A stretch of DNA of 32,121 nucleotides from a virus: IMG/VR virus record IMGVR_UViG_3300011129_000119, positions 1-32,121 of that record; one strand, 5' to 3'. The notes below the pieces were generated by a model. That model had not been told where the DNA came from and did not search any database. It saw only the letters and a program-made list of their open reading frames with translations. Made by a program: the position numbers and the translations under genes. Positions 29,821 to 32,121 of this stretch are shown here, piece by piece. Within the stretch, counting starts at the first letter, position 1; each line of letters opens with the position of its first letter.

Positions 29821-30050
29821 TAACAGTCTCCGTAGATACCTTCTTCAGTCACTTTAATAGACCGTATGATAGTCATATAATCGTCAGGATGCAACTCGGC
29901 TTCTTGAGCGCAGAAGGCAGAGGCAAGCAAGCAAGTGTCAACTAAGTCTTCCCACTTCTCACCCTGTTCACTTAGCTGCTGGAGGACCATCGCCAACAGC
30001 TCGAATGACTCATCAACATAATCCTCGCCGTCAAATTTTAAACTATCCAT
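29820..30050 (-). CDS. 76-residue acidic hypothetical protein
   Basis: The product from ATG 30050 is acidic and helical: MDSLKFDGEDYVDESFELLA, then a Gln/Glu helix with two cysteines (VDTCLLASAFCAQEAEL) and LHPDDYMTIIRSIKVT. An earlier ATG at 30083 would add 11 residues but has no good ribosome site, while GGAAAA precedes the chosen one. It overlaps the terminase stop by 13 bases. No family is assigned; it may be a terminase partner. Confidence 0.58.
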   Translation of the reverse strand: MDSLKFDGEDYVDESFELLAMVLQQLSEQGEKWEDLVDTCLLASAFCAQEAELHPDDYMTIIRSIKVTEEGIYGDC

Positions 30051-31435
30051 TTTGATTTTCCATAATTTATACTCTTGTTCCATTTGTGGGCACCGCCGCT
30101 CTTGGCAATGCTAGCACGAGAGGCAAAGGTTAGGCAAAAGGCATCCGCAAGGTCAGGACTGTTAAGTCCACGCCTTTTCATTTCATCTTTTCCTTCGACC
30201 TTCAGCTTGCCGTTAGACAAGAATGTAAATCTAGGTTTGGATAGGTCGTCGATAAGCTCTTCTTGGTCAGGTATCGCGCAGTCACGAGTCTCAAACCATT
30301 CTTTGCCTAAAAACCACAGCTCATCGCGCAGACGTCCATAACGCTCACCCATGGAAGCGGACTCTGCCACGTTAATTCCCCTGACAGGTAAATCAAGTTC
30401 GGTGAGGCGGTCAACGACACCAGCGCCAAGGCCAATGCTGTCGATAAGAATTTCGACTGGCCTATCAGACCAAGTAGTTGTTTCATATTCATTGAGTATA
30501 ATTCCACACATTTCCATCAAATCTTTGTTTCGCCAAGACTTGATAGGCTCAGTTACCACATTACCCTTGCGCTTGCAAAGGGCAGATTTATCTGTGCCAA
30601 AACGTGCCACATCCAGGCCCCAAACAACGGGTGTCGTGTCGGCTGGGACTTGGTCACGTGTTGCAGCGGACTGCAGGAGGTGGAGTGGAATCACTACGTC
30701 GTCGTCTGCCTCTGGCCACTCTCCAAGCACACGCACACGGAAGATATTACTATCCTCTCCATATTTTTTTATCATGTCGTCAATAAACTTAGGGCCGACC
30801 TGCGTACTATCTTGAGACGCAACCTTCATTGTAAAGAAGCTATCTTTCATTTTATTGAAGGCTTCGTAGAAGTAGCCAGACGTGCGAGTGGGGTTGCCCG
30901 TCATCACGGTCTTCGCACCCTCTGTAGACATTGCACCTTCGCCAACCTCAAAAATAATGTCATCCACACCCGACGCCTCGTCTACAAGGAAGAGCATGTT
31001 TTGACTGTGGAACCCTTGCAGGGCCTCTGGCGTCTCTCGACGGGCCGTACGAGCCACAGCGAAGCTGTCCTGGCCCGTTAGCTCAACCTTTGCGGAGGTG
31101 ACTTCAATAAGCTCCTTGAGGCCATCAGGCATACGTCTGTGCCACTTGGCGACCTCAGCCCAAAGGATATCAGAAAGCTGACTTGCGGTGTTGGCGGTGC
31201 AGGCAATGCGACTGGGGGAGCGGGTGAGCACCCACCAAAGTATCAACCAAGAAAGGAACGCAGTTTTGCCGATACCGTGACCAGAGCGGATGGCCACCCT
31301 GTCGTTGTCTCGGACTGCGTACAAGGCTTTGCGCTGCCAGTCTTCTGGCTTTGCATTCAAGACACCCTCCACGAAAAGAACGGGGTCCAGTGCTATTGCT
31401 ACTAGAAGGTCACTTGTGTTGTTTTCATTCGACAT
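30038..31435 (-). CDS. terL: terminase large subunit (ATPase/nuclease)
   Basis: The 465-residue protein has all core terminase parts. Walker A is SGHGIGKT at residues 51-58, and Walker B with catalytic Glu is MLFLVDEASG at 147-156. The RNase-H-like nuclease has acidic residues in WGLDVARFG at 272-280 (Asp275), IDSIGLGAG at 331-339 (Asp332) and NSPDLADAF at 425-433 (Asp428 or Asp431). It drives DNA into the prohead and cuts it. A GTG start at 31486 would add 17 residues, but the ATG at 31435 has AGGGA seven bases before it. The protein is moderately close to P22-like terminases in layout; packaging type is not decided here. Confidence 0.93.
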   Translation of the reverse strand: MSNENNTSDLLVAIALDPVLFVEGVLNAKPEDWQRKALYAVRDNDRVAIRSGHGIGKTAFLSWLILWWVLTRSPSRIACTANTASQLSDILWAEVAKWHRRMPDGLKELIEVTSAKVELTGQDSFAVARTARRETPEALQGFHSQNMLFLVDEASGVDDIIFEVGEGAMSTEGAKTVMTGNPTRTSGYFYEAFNKMKDSFFTMKVASQDSTQVGPKFIDDMIKKYGEDSNIFRVRVLGEWPEADDDVVIPLHLLQSAATRDQVPADTTPVVWGLDVARFGTDKSALCKRKGNVVTEPIKSWRNKDLMEMCGIILNEYETTTWSDRPVEILIDSIGLGAGVVDRLTELDLPVRGINVAESASMGERYGRLRDELWFLGKEWFETRDCAIPDQEELIDDLSKPRFTFLSNGKLKVEGKDEMKRRGLNSPDLADAFCLTFASRASIAKSGGAHKWNKSINYGKSKWIV

Positions 31436-31602
31436 GTGTAATTCCCTAAGAGGTGAGAGGAGTGGCACAAAGGGAGATAAGGCCACCCCTCTCTATTGGG
31501 AGCGCCAGGGAGGAGTGCGCTCGACCAAATCAATTTCTCTCCCCCAACAAGGAATATACGTGTTATTTGTCTTGTTATGCAAGGGCTGCATAATAGTTAT
31601 TA

Positions 31603-31724
31603 GGGGTGACACTGTGTCGTTTAGGGGCGACACTGTGACGGGGGTGGGGTGTCAGGCTGTCACCCTAATATATCACTTAATATATCAGTAATATATCATG
31701 TTTTAGGGCGACACTCTGACGGGG
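31603..31724 (-). repeat. iteron cluster B (four copies) around AT repeats
   Basis: Sites are at 31603-31619 and 31624-31643 (inverted relative to array A), 31651-31665 (direct, degenerate) and 31706-31724 (inverted). Site 31624-31643 equals array A copy 1 over 17 bases. Sites 31603-31619 and 31706-31724 differ from array A copies by one or a few bases. GACACAGTGTC in the first copy is a perfect odd palindrome. Confidence 0.72.
31666..31699 (+). repeat. AT-rich repeats B (unwinding element)
   Basis: TAATATATCACT (31666-31677), TAATATATCAG (31678-31688) and TAATATATCAT (31689-31699) are tandem AT repeats of 11 or 12 bases. They have the same sequence and order as at 2496-2530, and follow CACCC in the same way. 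The preserved register with the neighbouring iteron argues for a functional unit rather than random similarity. Confidence 0.7.
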
Positions 31725-31753
31725 CTAAATCAGAAAAGAAAAAAAATTTTCAG

Positions 31754-31868
31754 AGGGGGTATATAGGTGGGCTAACTGAAAGGGGGGTGGGGGGGGTAAA
31801 GGGGTCACGTTATTTGAATTAGGTATATTTATTCCTGCCCCCGTCCCTGTGTTCGAAGGGGGGGGTAT
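31754..31868 (+). other. G-run tract (possible G-quadruplex)
   Basis: Several G runs (five or more) cluster here: 31754-31758, 31782-31787 and 31789-31796, a four-G run at 31801-31804, and a run of eleven G at 31858-31865 and neighbours. A C-run with CCCCCG follows at 31838-31842. The runs lie on the strand opposite to leftward transcription, so the RNA would be C-rich. No coding interpretation fits. Confidence 0.5.
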
Positions 31869-31910
31869 AGTGTTGCATAATTACCACACTACAAGTAATA
31901 ATTAATATGC

Positions 31911-31940
31911 ATTATATGCTTGACTGTTGCATTTTGGCAA
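31911..31940 (-). promoter_or_regulatory. leftward promoter P6 with overlapping palindrome
   Basis: On the leftward strand TTGCCA (31935-31940) and TATAAT (31911-31916) are 18 bases apart, giving a strong match to a sigma-70 promoter. A TGTTGC-N6-GCAACA palindrome (31925-31942) overlaps the -35 and spacer, where a repressor could block it. Transcripts would begin about base 31904 and cross the G tract and iteron array B before terL. Confidence 0.6.
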
Positions 31941-31945
31941 CACTG

Positions 31946-32060
31946 CTAATCCGAATCAGCCTCATCGACAACCTCAACATCAATGACCTGCGCCTGGTCG
32001 CTCTTCTGCCTAGCAAGAGCAGCCTGGACACCTGCCAGTCCATCGGCCAACGTATCACCC
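31946..32060 (-). CDS. C-terminal fragment, probable terminase small subunit
   Basis: Only the last 38 codons are visible before the adapter junction. The readable end is GDTLADGLAGVQAALARQKS followed by DQAQVIDVEVVDEADSD and a TAG stop at 31946-31948. The Ala/Gln-rich helix and acidic tail, and its place directly upstream of terL, are typical of small terminases, which recognise the packaging site. The N-terminal part is missing because the contig ends in adapter sequence. The frame that runs across the junction (a different one, ending near 31912) is an artefact. The small-terminase identity is inferred from position. Confidence 0.5.
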
Positions 32061-32121
32061 GAAGAGCACACGTCTGAACTCCAGTCACAGTCAACAATCT
32101 CGTATGCCGTCTTCTGCTTGA
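32061..32121 (+). other. Illumina TruSeq index adapter (not phage DNA)
   Basis: The bases from GAAGAGCACACGTCTGAACT through CCAGTCAC and the index-like AGTCAACA, to ATCTCGTATGCCGTCTTCTG plus CTTGA, match the TruSeq indexed adapter; AGTCAA is index 13. The usual adapter start (AGATCG) is absent, so the join happened inside the adapter at GAAGAGC, perhaps by a short overlap with real phage sequence. These 61 bases should be trimmed. Confidence 0.95.

Larger units (their letters stand above)
31436..31945. other. 510-bp non-coding control region before terL
   Basis: No convincing gene is present between the small-terminase stop and the terL start. From right to left along transcription it holds: a leftward promoter (31911-31940), an AT-rich strip, G-rich tracts (about 31754-31868), iteron array B with AT repeats (31603-31724), and a GC-rich leader to terL. 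Two uses are possible together: a second origin of replication and a packaging (pac/cos) zone, since it lies between the terminase genes. Confidence 0.6.

Noticed and set aside
31907-31948. Rightward promoter TTGACT at 31920 with ATGCATTATA upstream
   Set aside because: The -10 (CTGCTA) is poor and it would read antisense into the small terminase; the leftward TATAAT promoter in the same bases is far better.
31912-32097. 61-residue leftward frame at the right end
   Set aside because: Its first third translates adapter sequence, and the true coding frame across 31946-32060 is different.

Overview
The window looks like most of the genome of a small tailed phage with a podovirus-like (short-tailed) structural module. 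Evidence is a terminase large subunit, a P22/SU10-type portal, an acidic scaffold, an SU10-like major capsid protein, a connector, a gp10-like tail hub, three consecutive ejection/internal-virion proteins, two tail fibres and a lysis cassette. Composition is moderate (close to half GC by eye). A gene-transfer-agent-type holin, an ERF annealing protein, a polyvalent ADP-ribosyltransferase and the general gene set suggest a marine proteobacterial host, but nothing in the sequence names it. I see no integrase, tRNA, CRISPR array, DNA polymerase or RNA polymerase.

Layout. Bases 1-7957 are a rightward early module, read from promoters near 48-76, 1232-1260, 3795-3822 and 7291-7319. It encodes a papain/C39-like cysteine-peptidase-fold protein, a cytosine-methylase-like protein, a Cro-like repressor, a PD-(D/E)XK nuclease, a winged-helix replication initiator with origin-like repeats inside its own gene, a putative helper, two more PD-(D/E)XK nucleases, an ERF recombinase, an SSB-like protein with an acidic DDSIPF tip, a tiny secreted repeat peptide, paired CxxCxGxG proteins and a stand-alone DnaA domain-IV protein. 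A strong terminator at 7994-8037 ends this module. Bases 8050-32060 are a leftward late module. From its promoter-proximal (right) side it runs: partial small terminase, a 510-bp non-coding control region, large terminase, two proteins sharing an N-terminal module (one with an ADP-ribosyltransferase domain), three tiny lysine-rich proteins, portal, scaffold, capsid, connector, tail hub, ejection proteins, tail fibres, a membrane/lysis set, a nuclease, holin and an M15 endolysin. Gene packing is very tight, with many ATGA and TAATG stop/start overlaps.

Most notable. The non-coding block before the large terminase carries a second copy of the iteron plus AT-repeat array found inside the initiator gene: four 18-bp GTGTC-type iterons and three 11/12-bp AT repeats. 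This gives two origin-like loci. A leftward TTGCCA-18-TATAAT promoter with an overlapping TGTTGC/GCAACA palindrome would transcribe through the second one. The replication set looks like initiator plus DnaA-box reader plus SSB plus annealing protein, and would rely on host polymerase and helicase.

The last 61 bases are not biological: they match an Illumina TruSeq index adapter. The right end is therefore an assembly artefact that cuts off the small-terminase gene.
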